64,000 nucleotides of DNA. Source: Leptolyngbya sp. FACHB-60 (GTDB lineage Bacteria > Cyanobacteriota > Cyanobacteriia > Phormidesmidales > Phormidesmidaceae). Under the pieces are notes generated by a model. The model was not told the DNA's origin, made no database searches, and worked only from the letters and a program-made list of their open reading frames with translations. Positions 1 through 9,750 of this stretch are shown here, piece by piece (position 1 is the first letter of the stretch; each line of letters starts with the position of its first letter). The position numbers and the translations under genes were made by a program. Location of the stretch: positions 18,523 to 82,522 of the forward strand of contig NZ_JACJOX010000012.1 in assembly GCF_014695775.1 (NCBI RefSeq), in the 5' to 3' direction.

Positions 1-92
1 TGGGCGAGGCCGGTGTGCTGATTGCCATTGGTGGACGCTCGGCTTTTGCTAGAGGCAGCGGTCTTCTTGGCGGAAGCGTCCGATTTGGGCAT
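1..92 (-). CDS. N-terminus of an unidentified protein (partial)
   Basis: An ATG at 92 opens a reverse-strand frame that stays open to the window edge (about 30 codons). The peptide starts MPKSDASAKKTAASSKSR and is rich in Lys, Ala and Ser, like the flexible basic tails of DNA- or RNA-binding proteins. That resemblance is only compositional. No Shine-Dalgarno sequence is visible upstream. The function cannot be judged from this fragment. Confidence 0.4.
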   Translation of the reverse strand, partial: MPKSDASAKKTAASSKSRASTNGNQHTGLA

Positions 93-815
93 ATCTGGGG
101 GCTTAGTGAAAACGCTTTATCAATTTAACATTTATAAACACTTGTCAAGGTGGCCATCGCGAATGGGGGTATAACCCCCAAGAGATAGAAGCAGTCGGTC
201 GCCCAACCCTAATGAGCACCTATAGCCTACGGCGCTCCCTTTGCCAAATTGGGCAACCTTGGTGCTGATGCTTCTCTAAAGAACAGCTCTTAACAGTAAA
301 AGAATCATATAACTAAGGTTTACAAGGGCCAAAGCGGAGTGAACTGCCGATAAAAGTTGAATTACGATCACCAGCTCAACGGCGTTTTGTCTTTCTGTGT
401 CAACAATTTAACGATTGATAATTACTTCCTGGTTTGTGTCATCCGGCAGAGTAGCTGCCGATGTATTGACCAAGGGCTAAGGGAAAGGCAAAATAGTAGA
501 CCAGACAGCTCTGCCTCTTGTTGAGCCAAGGTTGCTTCTGGGGCAACCAGCGAAGGGGTTAATTCTCACGGCGACTATCGAAGTGGCGCTGAAATTTTTG
601 CCTGTAAATTAATAGTAATTTATTAATGGGCTCAGAATTTTGAGTCTAGAGACGATGAATTCTAACCAAAATTACGAACTGCTTCATCAAAGCTTTAAAG
701 TATCAGCTTTTAACAATCGTAGAATCAATCATGCCAATTTTTTATAGATGGCATAGATTTTATCCACTCAGGCCAAGCCTGTCTTCACCTATCAGAGGAA
801 AGAGATACACCAACT
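93..815. other. Noncoding stretch, nothing recognised
   Basis: No open frame with coding character is present on either strand over about 720 bases. The half nearest the downstream gene is AT-rich and probably holds divergent promoters. A weak hairpin (GGTTGC/GCAACC) sits at 530-548. No tRNA, sRNA or repeat was recognised. Confidence 0.5.
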
Positions 816-1973
816 ATGGGATTGTCATTCGTTGAAATTTTACCTGCGACAAAAATCCCCGACTCAATGATTTTTTCTTACCCCACAGCTCTAGGAGATA
901 CGCTACGTCCGGCAATTGAAAGAATATTTATGCCCGCAGAATATTTGCAACCTCTGCACGTGAAAATAGAGGTTGAATCTAGGTGCACAGGGCCTAGAAA
1001 ACTCGGGTCTACTCGTTGGAAAATCTACAAAGCTCTCTCTAAACGGATCAAGGGAGACAACATAGTAGATTGTCCAGAAAAGTTTTTGCTTGATGGTCGC
1101 CCAGAACTAGACACCAATATTGCCCACGTTATTGAAAACATCGCAGCCCTAGCCCTATTTGCACAGCAAATGCTAACTAAGCGTTTGGGCTACGACGCAA
1201 TTGTTCATGTAATTCTCCGAGAGCGTGCTCCCAATCTGGCCCGAGAGGTCTTTGATACCTTAGGAATACCAGTGATTTACACTGACGATAGCGTCTATGG
1301 TGAAGTCGTCTCTATTTCGGCCTGCCGGCCCCAAGTTGATGTGGCCTCAGAAGAGCCCAAATTTTTTCCTATCATTAATGACGCACCATTCGTCGAGGTA
1401 GATGCAAAATTTTACAATGTTCATGCGGCCTTATTTAACAGTTCTAGTTTCTCTGGGGATGAGTCTTTAGATGCTGAGAAAATTTTCATCCCTCGGCGAG
1501 GGAGTCGCTCTCTGGTGAACCATGACGAAGTAGCTCAGTTTCTCGAAGCTAAGGGCTTCAAAACCTACTACTTCGAAGATTTAACCTGTGCCCAAAAATG
1601 GTCGCTCACCCGGGACGTTAAGGTGGTTGTGGCCGTTCATGGTGCTGCCCTCAGCCATTTAGTTTTTAATCGTTCAGGGCTGCAAAACCCTGGTTTGCCT
1701 AGCAGTGGTGTTAAGGTCGTTGAGCTTTATCCTCCCAATTGGGCCAGTCGGTGGGCGCACCGCCGCCAGGTTGCCGGCATTAACGGCCAGTGGTGCGGTG
1801 TTCGGGGCCAGATTACCCCAGAGTCCCTGAGGGATGTTGACTTCTGTAACCTACCGCCTACTGCTGTTCGGCCTTCCTTTCAAGAGCCTTTCAGGGTTGA
1901 CTGTCAGTCTATTCAAATGGCCCTCGATTACATTGGGGCAAACCATTCAGAAAAAGAGCTGATTTACCACTAG
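816..1973 (+). CDS. GT61 (DUF563) family glycosyltransferase
   Basis: This 385-residue protein matches the DUF563/GT61 pattern. The C-terminal half has the segment around residues 225-250 with IFIPRRGSRSLVNHDEV, then a GF-x-TYYFEDL segment, then VVVAVHGAALSHLVF near residue 285, which corresponds to the conserved HGA-x-L-x-N/H-x-x-F nucleotide-sugar site. There is no signal peptide or membrane segment, so the enzyme is probably cytosolic and acts on exopolysaccharide or a glycoconjugate. The acceptor and sugar cannot be inferred. The gene stands alone, is followed by a hairpin terminator, and is AT-richer than its neighbours, which hints at transfer. Confidence 0.8.
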   Translation: MGLSFVEILPATKIPDSMIFSYPTALGDTLRPAIERIFMPAEYLQPLHVKIEVESRCTGPRKLGSTRWKIYKALSKRIKGDNIVDCPEKFLLDGRPELDTNIAHVIENIAALALFAQQMLTKRLGYDAIVHVILRERAPNLAREVFDTLGIPVIYTDDSVYGEVVSISACRPQVDVASEEPKFFPIINDAPFVEVDAKFYNVHAALFNSSSFSGDESLDAEKIFIPRRGSRSLVNHDEVAQFLEAKGFKTYYFEDLTCAQKWSLTRDVKVVVAVHGAALSHLVFNRSGLQNPGLPSSGVKVVELYPPNWASRWAHRRQVAGINGQWCGVRGQITPESLRDVDFCNLPPTAVRPSFQEPFRVDCQSIQMALDYIGANHSEKELIYH

Positions 1974-1987
1974 AGAATATGGGGATT

Positions 1988-2016
1988 GAGACGCCCATTT
2001 AGGTGTCTCTTTCTCT
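1988..2016 (+). terminator. Intrinsic terminator after the GT61 gene
   Basis: GAGACGCC (1988-1995) pairs with GGTGTCTC (2002-2009) with one G-T wobble, and a T-rich tract follows. It lies 15 bases past the stop codon. Confidence 0.6.
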
Positions 2017-2147
2017 GCGTTATTTTGCTTGGCTCTCCTAAACATCTAGCTGTGTTCAATCTATCTATGGGTGAAAGAAATTAGGGGTTGAAAGAGTGGC
2101 GATCGCACTTTTCAACCCTATGCAGCTAGTCTAAGTTCTTGTCGGGG

Positions 2148-3704
2148 CTAGCGGGCGGATACAAACCGCTCTCGGGCCATTGTCCGCAGCTGCTGAATAT
2201 CTTCTCGGCGGGTAATAGAAAGGGGCACCGTGCGTTTGATCTCTTCGAGCAGTAGGGTGGTATCGGCGGGGCGATTTTCGTAGAGAGCGCGGTAGTGGGC
2301 GGTGATGATGGCCTGCTCAATTTCGGCTCCGCTGAAGCCCTCGGTGGCAATGACTAATTCGCTGAGATCAAAGTTGTCGGTGCCCTGCTGCCGTCGCCCC
2401 AGGTGAATGTGCAGGATGACGTGGCGCTCGTCGGCTTCGGGCAGATCGACAAAGAAGATTTCGTCAAAGCGGCCTTTGCGCAGCAGCTCTGGCGGAATGG
2501 CTGAAAGGTCATTGGCGGTGGCTACGACAAAAATTTCCTGGGATTTTTCTTGTAGCCAGGTGAGGAAGTAGCCAAATAGGCGACGGCTAAGCCCGCCATC
2601 GGCTTCGCTGCTGGTTTGACCCATGCTCTTTTCGATCTCGTCAATCCACAGAATGCAGGGGGCCATGGTTTCAGCCAGGGTGACGGCGCGGCGGAAGTTT
2701 TTGTCGGACTCGCCGATGTACTTGTCGTAGAGGCGGCCCGCGTCGAGCTTGAGCAGAGGGAGATTCCACTGGCGGGCGATGGTTTTGGCGGCCAGTGACT
2801 TACCGCAGCCCTGAATGCCTACAATCAAAATGCCTTTGGGAGCGGGCAGGTTGTATTGACGAGCCTGGGGCGTGGAGCCCACTTTGGCGTAGGCCAGCCA
2901 GCGCTTGAGCCCCTCAAACCCACCCAGCTCGGCCAGATTGGTTTCGGGCGGGAAATAGTCGAGCAGCCCCTCTTCGTGAATGACTTGGGCCTTGCGTTCG
3001 AGTACCCACCTCACATCGCTGGCGTCGAGTCTGCTGTCATGCCGAACCGCGTAAGACACGACTTTTCGGGCTTGGTGCAGGGTCATTCCCTGGAGGGCTG
3101 ACACTAGGGCGCGCACATCATCGGGACTCAGGTCGATGGTGACCTGTCCTTTGAGGGTTTTGACCGTTTCAGAAATAGCTTTATAGAGCTCTTCGGGGCC
3201 GGGTAGTTTGATATCTAAATAGACGGCGTTCTGCGCAATGGTTGGCGGTAGAGCATGGCCACTGCCGCTGAGAACTAAGGTTGAGCTGTTGTGAGAAAAC
3301 TGCTCAGATACTTCTCGAAACTGACGGGCAACCACTGGGTCTTGTAGATGCTCGGCAAAGTCTTTGAGCCAAAAGATGGCCTTGAAGCTCATCTCTTGAA
3401 TGTGGCGCAGCATGTCGAGGGGGGCAGTGGTTTTGGGCAGGGCTTGGCCGCGCTTAGCGCCGGGGGGGGCATACTCATTTTGCCAGCGGTTGTCGGGGCT
3501 GTCGGGCGATTCCCGAAGGGATCGCTGTGCGAATCGCATTAGCCCCTGGGCAACGCTCCACTCGAATACGGCCATCTGCATGTCAATGCAGGCGGCGCTA
3601 ATCAGCCCCTGTACCCGTTCTTCTTCTACCGTGTCGATTACTATGACTGGGTGAAAGGATGCGACCAGGGTTTGAAAGTGCCGTACGCTGGCCTTAAAAG
3701 ACAT
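2148..3704 (-). CDS. ycf46: AAA+ ATPase, Ycf46 family
   Basis: The AAA module in the C-terminal half is complete: Walker A GIQGCGKS, Walker [12 protein letters not shown], sensor 1 [16 protein letters not shown] and arginine finger region [14 protein letters not shown]. The N-terminal domain with [12 protein letters not shown] is typical of Ycf46, the cyanobacterial/plastid AAA protein linked in Synechocystis to inorganic carbon use. The frame can be opened at a TTG at 3806, overlapping the upstream gene by 17 bases. The ATG at 3704 ([10 protein letters not shown]) fits the family's usual N-terminus much better and gives 518 residues. It lies just downstream of the DUF1361 gene on the same strand, so the two are probably cotranscribed. 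Confidence 0.85.
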   Translation of the reverse strand: MSFKASVRHFQTLVASFHPVIVIDTVEEERVQGLISAACIDMQMAVFEWSVAQGLMRFAQRSLRESPDSPDNRWQNEYAPPGAKRGQALPKTTAPLDMLRHIQEMSFKAIFWLKDFAEHLQDPVVARQFREVSEQFSHNSSTLVLSGSGHALPPTIAQNAVYLDIKLPGPEELYKAISETVKTLKGQVTIDLSPDDVRALVSALQGMTLHQARKVVSYAVRHDSRLDASDVRWVLERKAQVIHEEGLLDYFPPETNLAELGGFEGLKRWLAYAKVGSTPQARQYNLPAPKGILIVGIQGCGKSLAAKTIARQWNLPLLKLDAGRLYDKYIGESDKNFRRAVTLAETMAPCILWIDEIEKSMGQTSSEADGGLSRRLFGYFLTWLQEKSQEIFVVATANDLSAIPPELLRKGRFDEIFFVDLPEADERHVILHIHLGRRQQGTDNFDLSELVIATEGFSGAEIEQAIITAHYRALYENRPADTTLLLEEIKRTVPLSITRREDIQQLRTMARERFVSAR

Positions 3705-3789
3705 GGTTGGCAGAAGGAACGTCAGGGCTAATGTACCCGCTTCTACCTGCAATGTCGGTACTGGAGCATCCGGTTTAGGTTGATAAGGC

Positions 3790-4632
3790 TTAATCGAGCA
3801 CGTCAATACCCTGGCGGGCGTAGCGAATGCGCAATTTTAGCCCCAGGGTGATCTGCTTTAGCACCCAGTAGAGGCTGGCCAAAATGACAAAGGTAACAAA
3901 AACAACCGCCGCCGGACGTTTTGAGGTCAGCACATCCAGGGTGTCGGCCAGCACGCTGGTGGGGGCGGTGACGATATCCCAACTATTAAGTCGCAGAAAT
4001 CGCCCTAGGTAAATGCCCACGGCACATAGGGCATGGATGGTGAGTTCAATGGGTAAAATCAACGCCTTGGCACCGTACCGCTTGAGATAACTAGCCAGGT
4101 TGAGAATGGAGATCACGTAGGCCTCAAACCCCAGCAAAATGGCCGCCGCGTGCAGGGGAATAAAGACCAGGGCTACTACCCAGACCGGAATTTCTCCCGA
4201 ACTGGTGCCGCGAATTAGGTGAATGATATCGGTCAGCACATAGGGAGCGTTGGGCAAAAAGGCGAAGAACACCACCAGTCCTACCCACCAGAGCCAACCC
4301 TGGGGGGTCTGCTGCTTCTTAAAAATTCTGATGGTGAGGGCAGCGGCCAAGGCAATAACAACCAGCAGCCACAACAGAGTAGCTGCGCCGCTAGCCTGGA
4401 CCAGGTTAGACAGACCTCGCACAACGCGAGGAATGCGGGGCAGCAGCCCCACCACCCCAAAGGCACCCACCAATATTCCGGCTGCCCACCACCATGCTTT
4501 TGGTGTGACTTGGCGGCGAAAGAGACCAAAGCTCAGCAACAGTGGAACAAACGCTAAAAACAGGTTCCATAAAATCCAGCCGCTGTAGACGTTGTTAAAG
4601 GCGCTGGCGATGTCGAGCAGGAGCCATCTCAT
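3790..4632 (-). CDS. DUF1361 integral membrane protein
   Basis: This 280-residue protein has about seven hydrophobic segments and the family hallmarks FLPNAPYVLTDIIHL (near residue 125) and GRFLRLNSWDIV (near residue 210). Its function is unknown; family members are multi-pass inner-membrane proteins. It is the upstream member of a probable two-gene operon with the Ycf46-type ATPase, with no room for a promoter if the 3704 start of that gene is used together with an 85-base spacer. Confidence 0.8.
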   Translation of the reverse strand: MRWLLLDIASAFNNVYSGWILWNLFLAFVPLLLSFGLFRRQVTPKAWWWAAGILVGAFGVVGLLPRIPRVVRGLSNLVQASGAATLLWLLVVIALAAALTIRIFKKQQTPQGWLWWVGLVVFFAFLPNAPYVLTDIIHLIRGTSSGEIPVWVVALVFIPLHAAAILLGFEAYVISILNLASYLKRYGAKALILPIELTIHALCAVGIYLGRFLRLNSWDIVTAPTSVLADTLDVLTSKRPAAVVFVTFVILASLYWVLKQITLGLKLRIRYARQGIDVLD

Positions 4633-4778
4633 CGCGGGGAAACTCCTTAGGCAAATTTGGCTTAACCCAATCTAATCGTTAGCGGGCCATGTGTCTGCTC
4701 CTGAGCCAGTGGGGATGCGCGTAATCGGAAGGCGACCGACCGCGTTATAACAGGTAGAGTCTTCAACCCCCCTTCTCC

Positions 4779-6254
4779 ATGCCAGATCACACCCAACGTC
4801 AGGGCAACACCACCGAGCACATGCTGGGGAACCAGGCCTACACTGCCTCAGCCCAGTGGCAAACCCTCTACGAACATGACAAGCCCGTGGCCGAGCTGTT
4901 TCACGTGGCCTATACCATTGCTGACCAAAACCCAGCCCAGCGGCCCATTACCTTTGTGTTTAACGGTGGGCCAGGGGCAGCATCGGCCTATCTGCATGTG
5001 GGAGCCTTAGGTCCGCGACGGGTGGTGTTTAACTCCGACGGTAGCCTGCCGCGCCCGCCGGTAGAGGTGGCCGACAACGGTGAAAGCTGGCTGAGCTTCA
5101 CTGACTTAGTCTTTATTGACCCGGTGGGCACGGGCTTTAGCCGGGTTTTGCCCCCAGACGATGCCAAAGCTGAGAAACCTGATGAGAAGCCCGCCGACAA
5201 GGGTGAGGACAAACTCGACGAAAAGGCCAAAAAATTCTGGACGGTCGATCGCGATCTCAACGCCCTGGGCGAATTTATTCAGGGCTATCTCTCAGCTCAT
5301 CACCGCTGGCTGTCGCCGGTATTCATCTCCGGGGAAAGCTATGGCGGCTTTCGAGTGGCCAAGCTCTGCCGCAAGCTTCAGCAAGACTATGGGGTTGGCC
5401 TGTGCGGGGCTGTTCTAATTTCACCAGTGATGGAGTTTATGCTGCTGGAGGGCAACGACTACAGCCTCAGCGGCTGGGCTACGGTGATTCCGTCTATGGC
5501 GGCTACGGCAGTCCATCACGGGCAAGTCGACACCACCGACAGCCCTATGACCCACGGGGCCAAGGCCGCCGACTTTGCCCGCAAGTCCCTGATTCCGCTG
5601 TTGGCCCTGGGCAGCACCGCCTCTGGCGAAGACCAGCAGCGAGTCTTTGGCCAGCTGGCTCATCTGATTGGCCTGCCGCCAGAGGTGGTGCTGCGCCACC
5701 GGGGCCGCATCGACATTGTGGTGTTTGCCCGCGAGCTGCTGCGCCACCAGCAGCGCATTTTGGGTCTCTACGATGGCTCAGTCACTGCGATCGACCCCTT
5801 TCCCGATCGCCTGATGCATGAGGGCACCGACCCCACCCTAGAGGGCATCGATCGCATGTTTACCGGGGCCATCAACAGCCACCTGCGCTCGACCTTGGGG
5901 GTGAACACCACCTTGACCTACAACCTGCTCAGCTTTGAGGTGTTTAAAGCCTGGGAGTTTTTGCCCGAGAGTGAATACCGCCAGGGCTTTGTGGGCTCGG
6001 TAGATGACCTACGAGTGGGCATGGCCCTCAACCCCTACCTCCAGGTCTACATTACCCACGGCATCTACGACCTGGTGACGCCCTACTTCTCGTCAGAGCA
6101 CCTGAGAGATTTGATGAATCTCAACCCAGATCTACAGCCAAACCTCACCCTGCAGCATTTTCAGGGAGGGCACATGTTCTATACCTGGGATGAGTCGCGA
6201 CAGCTCTGGTTTGAGGAGATGCAGCGGTTTTACCAACGGGCGTCGGGCAAGTAG
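4779..6254 (+). CDS. Peptidase S10 (serine carboxypeptidase-like)
   Basis: The 491-residue protein carries the S10 signature: oxyanion-side VFNGGPGAASAYLH, FIDPVGTGFSRV, the nucleophile motif SGESYGGFRVAKL, the Asp in THGIYDLVTPY and the His in FQGGHMFYTW. A Lys/Glu/Asp-rich insertion (about residues 127-150, DDAKAEKPDEKPADK...) splits the N-terminal part. No signal peptide is evident, so it may be cytosolic. The family hydrolyses C-terminal residues of peptides, but bacterial members are poorly characterised. Confidence 0.9.
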   Translation: MPDHTQRQGNTTEHMLGNQAYTASAQWQTLYEHDKPVAELFHVAYTIADQNPAQRPITFVFNGGPGAASAYLHVGALGPRRVVFNSDGSLPRPPVEVADNGESWLSFTDLVFIDPVGTGFSRVLPPDDAKAEKPDEKPADKGEDKLDEKAKKFWTVDRDLNALGEFIQGYLSAHHRWLSPVFISGESYGGFRVAKLCRKLQQDYGVGLCGAVLISPVMEFMLLEGNDYSLSGWATVIPSMAATAVHHGQVDTTDSPMTHGAKAADFARKSLIPLLALGSTASGEDQQRVFGQLAHLIGLPPEVVLRHRGRIDIVVFARELLRHQQRILGLYDGSVTAIDPFPDRLMHEGTDPTLEGIDRMFTGAINSHLRSTLGVNTTLTYNLLSFEVFKAWEFLPESEYRQGFVGSVDDLRVGMALNPYLQVYITHGIYDLVTPYFSSEHLRDLMNLNPDLQPNLTLQHFQGGHMFYTWDESRQLWFEEMQRFYQRASGK

Positions 6255-6259
6255 GGGGC

Positions 6260-6294
6260 AAAAAAAACCGACAGTCCCTTGCGGGCTTGTCGGT
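6260..6294 (-). terminator. Intrinsic terminator reading on the minus strand
   Basis: ACCGACA (6267-6273) and TGTCGGT (6288-6294) form a 7-bp hairpin. It is preceded on the plus strand by seven A residues (6261-6267), so only the minus strand has the U-tract. No minus-strand gene is recognised upstream of it. Between the S10 and TerB genes it would stop minus-strand transcription. Confidence 0.5.
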
Positions 6295-6566
6295 AGTTGT
6301 GTGTTCCCTGTAGATGACTCGGCTAAAGTTGAGTCAATTTCAGTATCCCTGGAAGGTTCCCGAAAACCTAGCGGATTTATCACGGCCAATGGTGAGTTTG
6401 ATCACAAAGTTACGTATTTTGGCGGATGCCACAAAGAAGATAAGGGGGCAATCGTCAAGACACCTCTCAGGTAAAGACTCCTCACAACGGGATTGCGCCG
6501 CGTCGGCTTTAGGGCAAAAATAGGGGCACGTAGGGCCTTGTGCCAAGGATACTAGGAAAAATTGCT

Positions 6567-6977
6567 ATGACCGAGTCATCCATGGGCACCGCAGAGGCGC
6601 TGGCCAGCATTGCGCTAGTGGCGATCGCCGCCGACGGCTACCTGGCCGATCAGGAGGGTCAGGATATGACAATGCTGCTATCGCGTATGGCGTTGTTTAG
6701 CAGCTACTCCAAAGACGCCGTGCACCACCTGTTTGATCTGTTGCTGACGCGCCTTAAGACTGAGGGGCCAGTGGTGATGGTTGACCAGGCCAAAGCCGTT
6801 TTGCCCCAAGATCTGCGGGAGACGGCCTTTGCTCTCGCCACCGATCTGGTGCTGTCTGACCGCACCGTTACCCCCCAGGAGCAGGCGTTTTTAGAAGACC
6901 TGTACCGAATTTTGGAGATTCCCAGCTCCCTCGCCCAGCAGATTGTGCAGGTGATGACGATCAAAAACCGGGGCTAG
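6567..6977 (+). CDS. TerB-like (TerB_N/DjlA-type) helical protein
   Basis: This 136-residue protein is all-helical, with the TerB-type acidic metal-site pattern in IAADGYLADQEGQDM (near residue 20) and LVLSDRTVTPQEQAFLEDL (near residue 100). The family is named for tellurite resistance, but single-domain cyanobacterial members have no known role. The open frame extends to a GTG at 6540. ATG 6567, with AGGAAAA seven bases upstream, is the better start. Confidence 0.7.
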   Translation: MTESSMGTAEALASIALVAIAADGYLADQEGQDMTMLLSRMALFSSYSKDAVHHLFDLLLTRLKTEGPVVMVDQAKAVLPQDLRETAFALATDLVLSDRTVTPQEQAFLEDLYRILEIPSSLAQQIVQVMTIKNRG

Positions 6978-7124
6978 ATCCGGCTGGCTAGGATAGCGGG
7001 TGGCGATCGCTCCAGATAAATTTCTGGGGCTATTCTCAGGCGCTTTGCCTCGCTGGTGGGTCCGCTCTTGCTGCCCCTGTAAGTCAGGTATAGTGGGGCT
7101 TTACAGCTGCCAGGAGGTCGGGGC

Positions 7125-7670
7125 ATGAATACAAGCAGCAACGTGGTCAAGATTTTATCGGCGGAGGAAATGCGCCGCACGCTGAACCGGCTGGCGTCGG
7201 AGGTGGTGGAGCGGGGCGGTGATCTGAGCCGTCTGGTGCTGCTGGGTATTTACACCCGAGGCGTGCCCCTGGCCCATCTGCTGGCCCAGCAGATTCAGCG
7301 GTTAGAGGGGGTAGAGCTGCCGGTGGGGGCGATCGACATCACCTTGTACCGCGATGACCTGGATAAAATCAGCACTCGCACCCCGGCCCGTACCGAGATC
7401 CCCTTCGACATCAGCGATCGCGTCGTGGTGCTGGTGGACGATGTCATCTTTAGCGGGCGCACCATTCGTGCTGCCCTCAATGCGGTGAGCGACTACGGTC
7501 GGCCCAGCGCCATTCGCCTGGCGGTGCTGATTGATCGGGGCCACCAAGAACTGCCCGTGCGCCCTGACTTTGTGGGTAAAACCCTGCCGACGGCGAAGGA
7601 TGAGTCAGTGAAAGTGTTTTTACAGGACACAGACGGGCGAGATGGAGTGGAACTGCTGAAGCGGGCCTAG
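7125..7670 (+). CDS. pyrR: PyrR bifunctional regulator / uracil phosphoribosyltransferase
   Basis: The 181-residue protein has the PyrR layout and the PRPP-binding loop [18 protein letters not shown] near residue 100. In Bacillus PyrR binds pyr leader mRNA and also converts uracil and PRPP to UMP. No pyr genes or leader are in this window, so here the enzymatic activity may dominate. The start is well supported by AGGAGGT ahead of ATG 7125. Confidence 0.9.
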   Translation: MNTSSNVVKILSAEEMRRTLNRLASEVVERGGDLSRLVLLGIYTRGVPLAHLLAQQIQRLEGVELPVGAIDITLYRDDLDKISTRTPARTEIPFDISDRVVVLVDDVIFSGRTIRAALNAVSDYGRPSAIRLAVLIDRGHQELPVRPDFVGKTLPTAKDESVKVFLQDTDGRDGVELLKRA

Positions 7671-7759
7671 GGGATGGGGGTGTTACGTCTGGTGTGCGAT
7701 CGCGTCAAAAGCGCCCCGATTTTTCTTAGGATAGGTGGCGTTGATTTTGCGAAAACCTT

Positions 7760-8803
7760 GTGACTCTACTGCCTGTCACCCACGAGACCCAGGCCCGCAA
7801 GGCCGATCACCTGCGCATTTGCCTAGAGGGGCCGGTGCAATGTGCCCAGGTGACCACCGGGCTAGAGCGCTATCGGTTTACCCACTGCTGTTTGCCTGAA
7901 CTCGACTATCAAGATATCGACCTGGGCACGGTGTTTTTGGGGCATCGGCTGGGGGCACCGCTGCTGATTTCGTCGATGACCGGGGGCACCGAAGCGGCGC
8001 ACCAGATCAACCGACGACTGGCGGTGGTGGCCCAGCGCTACGGGCTGGCCATGGGGGTCGGCTCTCAACGGGTCGGGGTCGAAAATCCCGACGTCATGGA
8101 AACGTTTGCGGTCAGGTCAGAGGCTCCAGACATTCTCTTGCTGGCGAATTTGGGGGCGGTGCAGCTCAACTACGGTTACGGTCTCGACCAGTGCCGCCGC
8201 GTGGTAGACAAGCTGGCGGCTGATGCGCTGATTTTGCACCTCAACCCATTGCAGGAGGCGGTGCAAACCGGAGGGGACACCAACTTTAAGGGCCTGCTGG
8301 CCAAGATTGAGCAGCTCTGCGCGGTGCTGCCAGTGCCGGTAATTGCCAAGGAGGTCGGCAACGGCATTTCGGCCCCCATGGTGCGGCGGCTGATAGAGGC
8401 CGGGGTCGCGGCGGTGGATGTGGCCGGAGCCGGGGGCACCTCCTGGGCCAGGGTGGAGAGCGAGCGGGCGATCGATGCCCACCAGCGGCGGCTGGGGCAG
8501 ACCTTTGGCGAATGGGGTTTGCCTACGGCAGACTGCATTGTTCAAGCGCGGCGAGTGGCCCCGGCACTGCCGCTGATCGCCTCGGGAGGGCTGCGTCATG
8601 GGCTGGATGTGGCAAAAACCCTGGCCCTGGGAGCCGATCTGGCGGGACTGGCGATGCCGTTTTTGCAGGCGGCGAGTGAGTCAGAGGAGGCCGTAGCGGC
8701 TCTAGCAGAGGTGCTAGTGGCCGAGATTAGGACAGTGCTATTTTGCACCGGGCAGGAAAGCTTGGCTGGGCTTCGCCAGGTAGGGGTGTTGGAGCGAGAC
8801 TAG
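7760..8803 (+). CDS. fni: Type 2 isopentenyl-diphosphate delta-isomerase
   Basis: This 347-residue FMN/NADPH-dependent isomerase interconverts IPP and DMAPP for carotenoid, chlorophyll phytol and quinone side chains. Family marks include [11 protein letters not shown] near the N-terminus, [50 protein letters not shown] and the phosphate-binding ASGGLRHG. The start is a GTG at 7760. It follows PyrR by 89 bases on the same strand. Confidence 0.92.
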   Translation: MTLLPVTHETQARKADHLRICLEGPVQCAQVTTGLERYRFTHCCLPELDYQDIDLGTVFLGHRLGAPLLISSMTGGTEAAHQINRRLAVVAQRYGLAMGVGSQRVGVENPDVMETFAVRSEAPDILLLANLGAVQLNYGYGLDQCRRVVDKLAADALILHLNPLQEAVQTGGDTNFKGLLAKIEQLCAVLPVPVIAKEVGNGISAPMVRRLIEAGVAAVDVAGAGGTSWARVESERAIDAHQRRLGQTFGEWGLPTADCIVQARRVAPALPLIASGGLRHGLDVAKTLALGADLAGLAMPFLQAASESEEAVAALAEVLVAEIRTVLFCTGQESLAGLRQVGVLERD

Positions 8804-8903
8804 GTTGAGTTTTGTTGTTCGATGGCGTGGCTCCTAGTCGCCATTACAAAAGCCCCGCCTTCAGTTGCTCTATCTGACCAGTAGTCTATGTGGCTGGAAC
8901 AAT

Positions 8904-9197
8904 CTAAAGCAGCTTTGCTAGGGTGACCTGGGTACCCAACTCATGAAGTTGGTTTAGGTACTGGATCACCATTTTCACAAACCGTGAAAACCGAGGCAGA
9001 TCGTTAAAGACCCCTGTCAGATTCAGCAGCGGCCTGGCTTGGCCCAGATCGTCGTAGCGGAACTAGGTGGCAATGGTGGAGCTCAGATAGGCGATCGCCC
9101 CTTCTGCTCCGGCCGATTGATCTGCTTGCAATGGCTAACGCCGACGCCGGGCAGCCGCAGGATAGGGATGACTTCACTAATCAGTGACGAACCTGGT
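8904..9197 (-). pseudogene. Decayed copy of the mannitol dehydrogenase 3' end
   Basis: Base-by-base similarity to the 3' part of the intact gene at 12724-13205 is clear. Both have GCTGGAACA-x-TCTAAAG around the stop codon (8904 versus 12724), GTCAGATTCAGCAGCGGC, TAGCGGAAC-x-AGG-x-GGCAATGGT and TAGGGATGACTTCA in the same order. About 190 bases are missing in blocks, and frameshifts and many substitutions break the frame. Both copies lie on the minus strand and so form imperfect direct repeats around the antenna cassette. Confidence 0.75.
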
Positions 9198-9202
9198 TAT
9201 GG

Positions 9203-9316
9203 GCCAACACGTTATGGGAAAAGGTGTAGCCCTTCTATGCAGCCCTGTATGCCGCTAGCCCCAACCTCGATCGCAGCCTGCGTGTAGCCGTTATTCTCTC
9301 TAATTTCCTGGGGTAA
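9203..9316 (+). pseudogene. 3' remnant of an unrecognised gene
   Basis: Read from 9203 the plus strand gives ANTLWEKV, a stop codon, then PFYAALYAASPNLDRSLRV and a short tail ending at TAA 9314-9316. It looks like real coding sequence (balanced, amphipathic) with one nonsense codon. The LWEKV-x-PFYAALYA part faintly resembles the LWE-x-V-x-PLY-x-x-LHA segment of peptidase family M2, but this is too short to assign. Confidence 0.3.
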
Positions 9317-9750
9317 TCATTGAAGATCTCAAAATTCTTTTTTTGTTGATAAACATACTTGAACTTATGTGTGTGCTTTTTGAAATAAATAGCTGAATAG
9401 TGACCAATAGATTTTATTGTTTAGAGGTAGTCAAATTGTTGTTTATTCGTGAATAGCGAATAAAAAATCTGGAATAATTGCCCTAATAAATAAGCTGTTT
9501 TAGCCGTCTAACTCTTGCCTGGGTCAACGCCTAAGCTGGATTATGTCTGATCTTTTCTAAGCTGGCGGGTTGATTCTCTTTAGCTTAATTAGGGGTCAGA
9601 TAAATCTTAAATGAGCGCCAATTTTTTGGTCGCTCATGGTAAAGCCAGCCGTATTTAATTTGGGCTTAAGCCAGGTTCAATCTGGAAAAATTTGACCTAC
9701 CACTGTTGTCTAGACTGCTACGATTAACTCACTCAGAAGGATTTTCAGTT
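9317..9750 (+). promoter_or_regulatory. AT-rich upstream region of the apcD4 operon
   Basis: The 430 bases ahead of apcD4 are strikingly AT-rich compared with the surroundings and contain no credible gene. Since all three downstream genes are codirectional and closely spaced, the operon promoter must lie here. AGAAGGA precedes ATG 9751 by about ten bases and is a plausible ribosome binding site. I could not identify a specific operator. Confidence 0.45.

Noticed and set aside
6478..6495. ACTCCTCACAAC, close to the Yfr1 small-RNA motif ACUCCUCACAC
   Set aside because: The match is not exact, and the flanking hairpins and U-tract of Yfr1 are absent.
9039..9287. 82-codon plus-strand frame
   Set aside because: It lies antisense to the decayed dehydrogenase copy and has no independent coding signal. 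Only the end segment in another frame looks coding.
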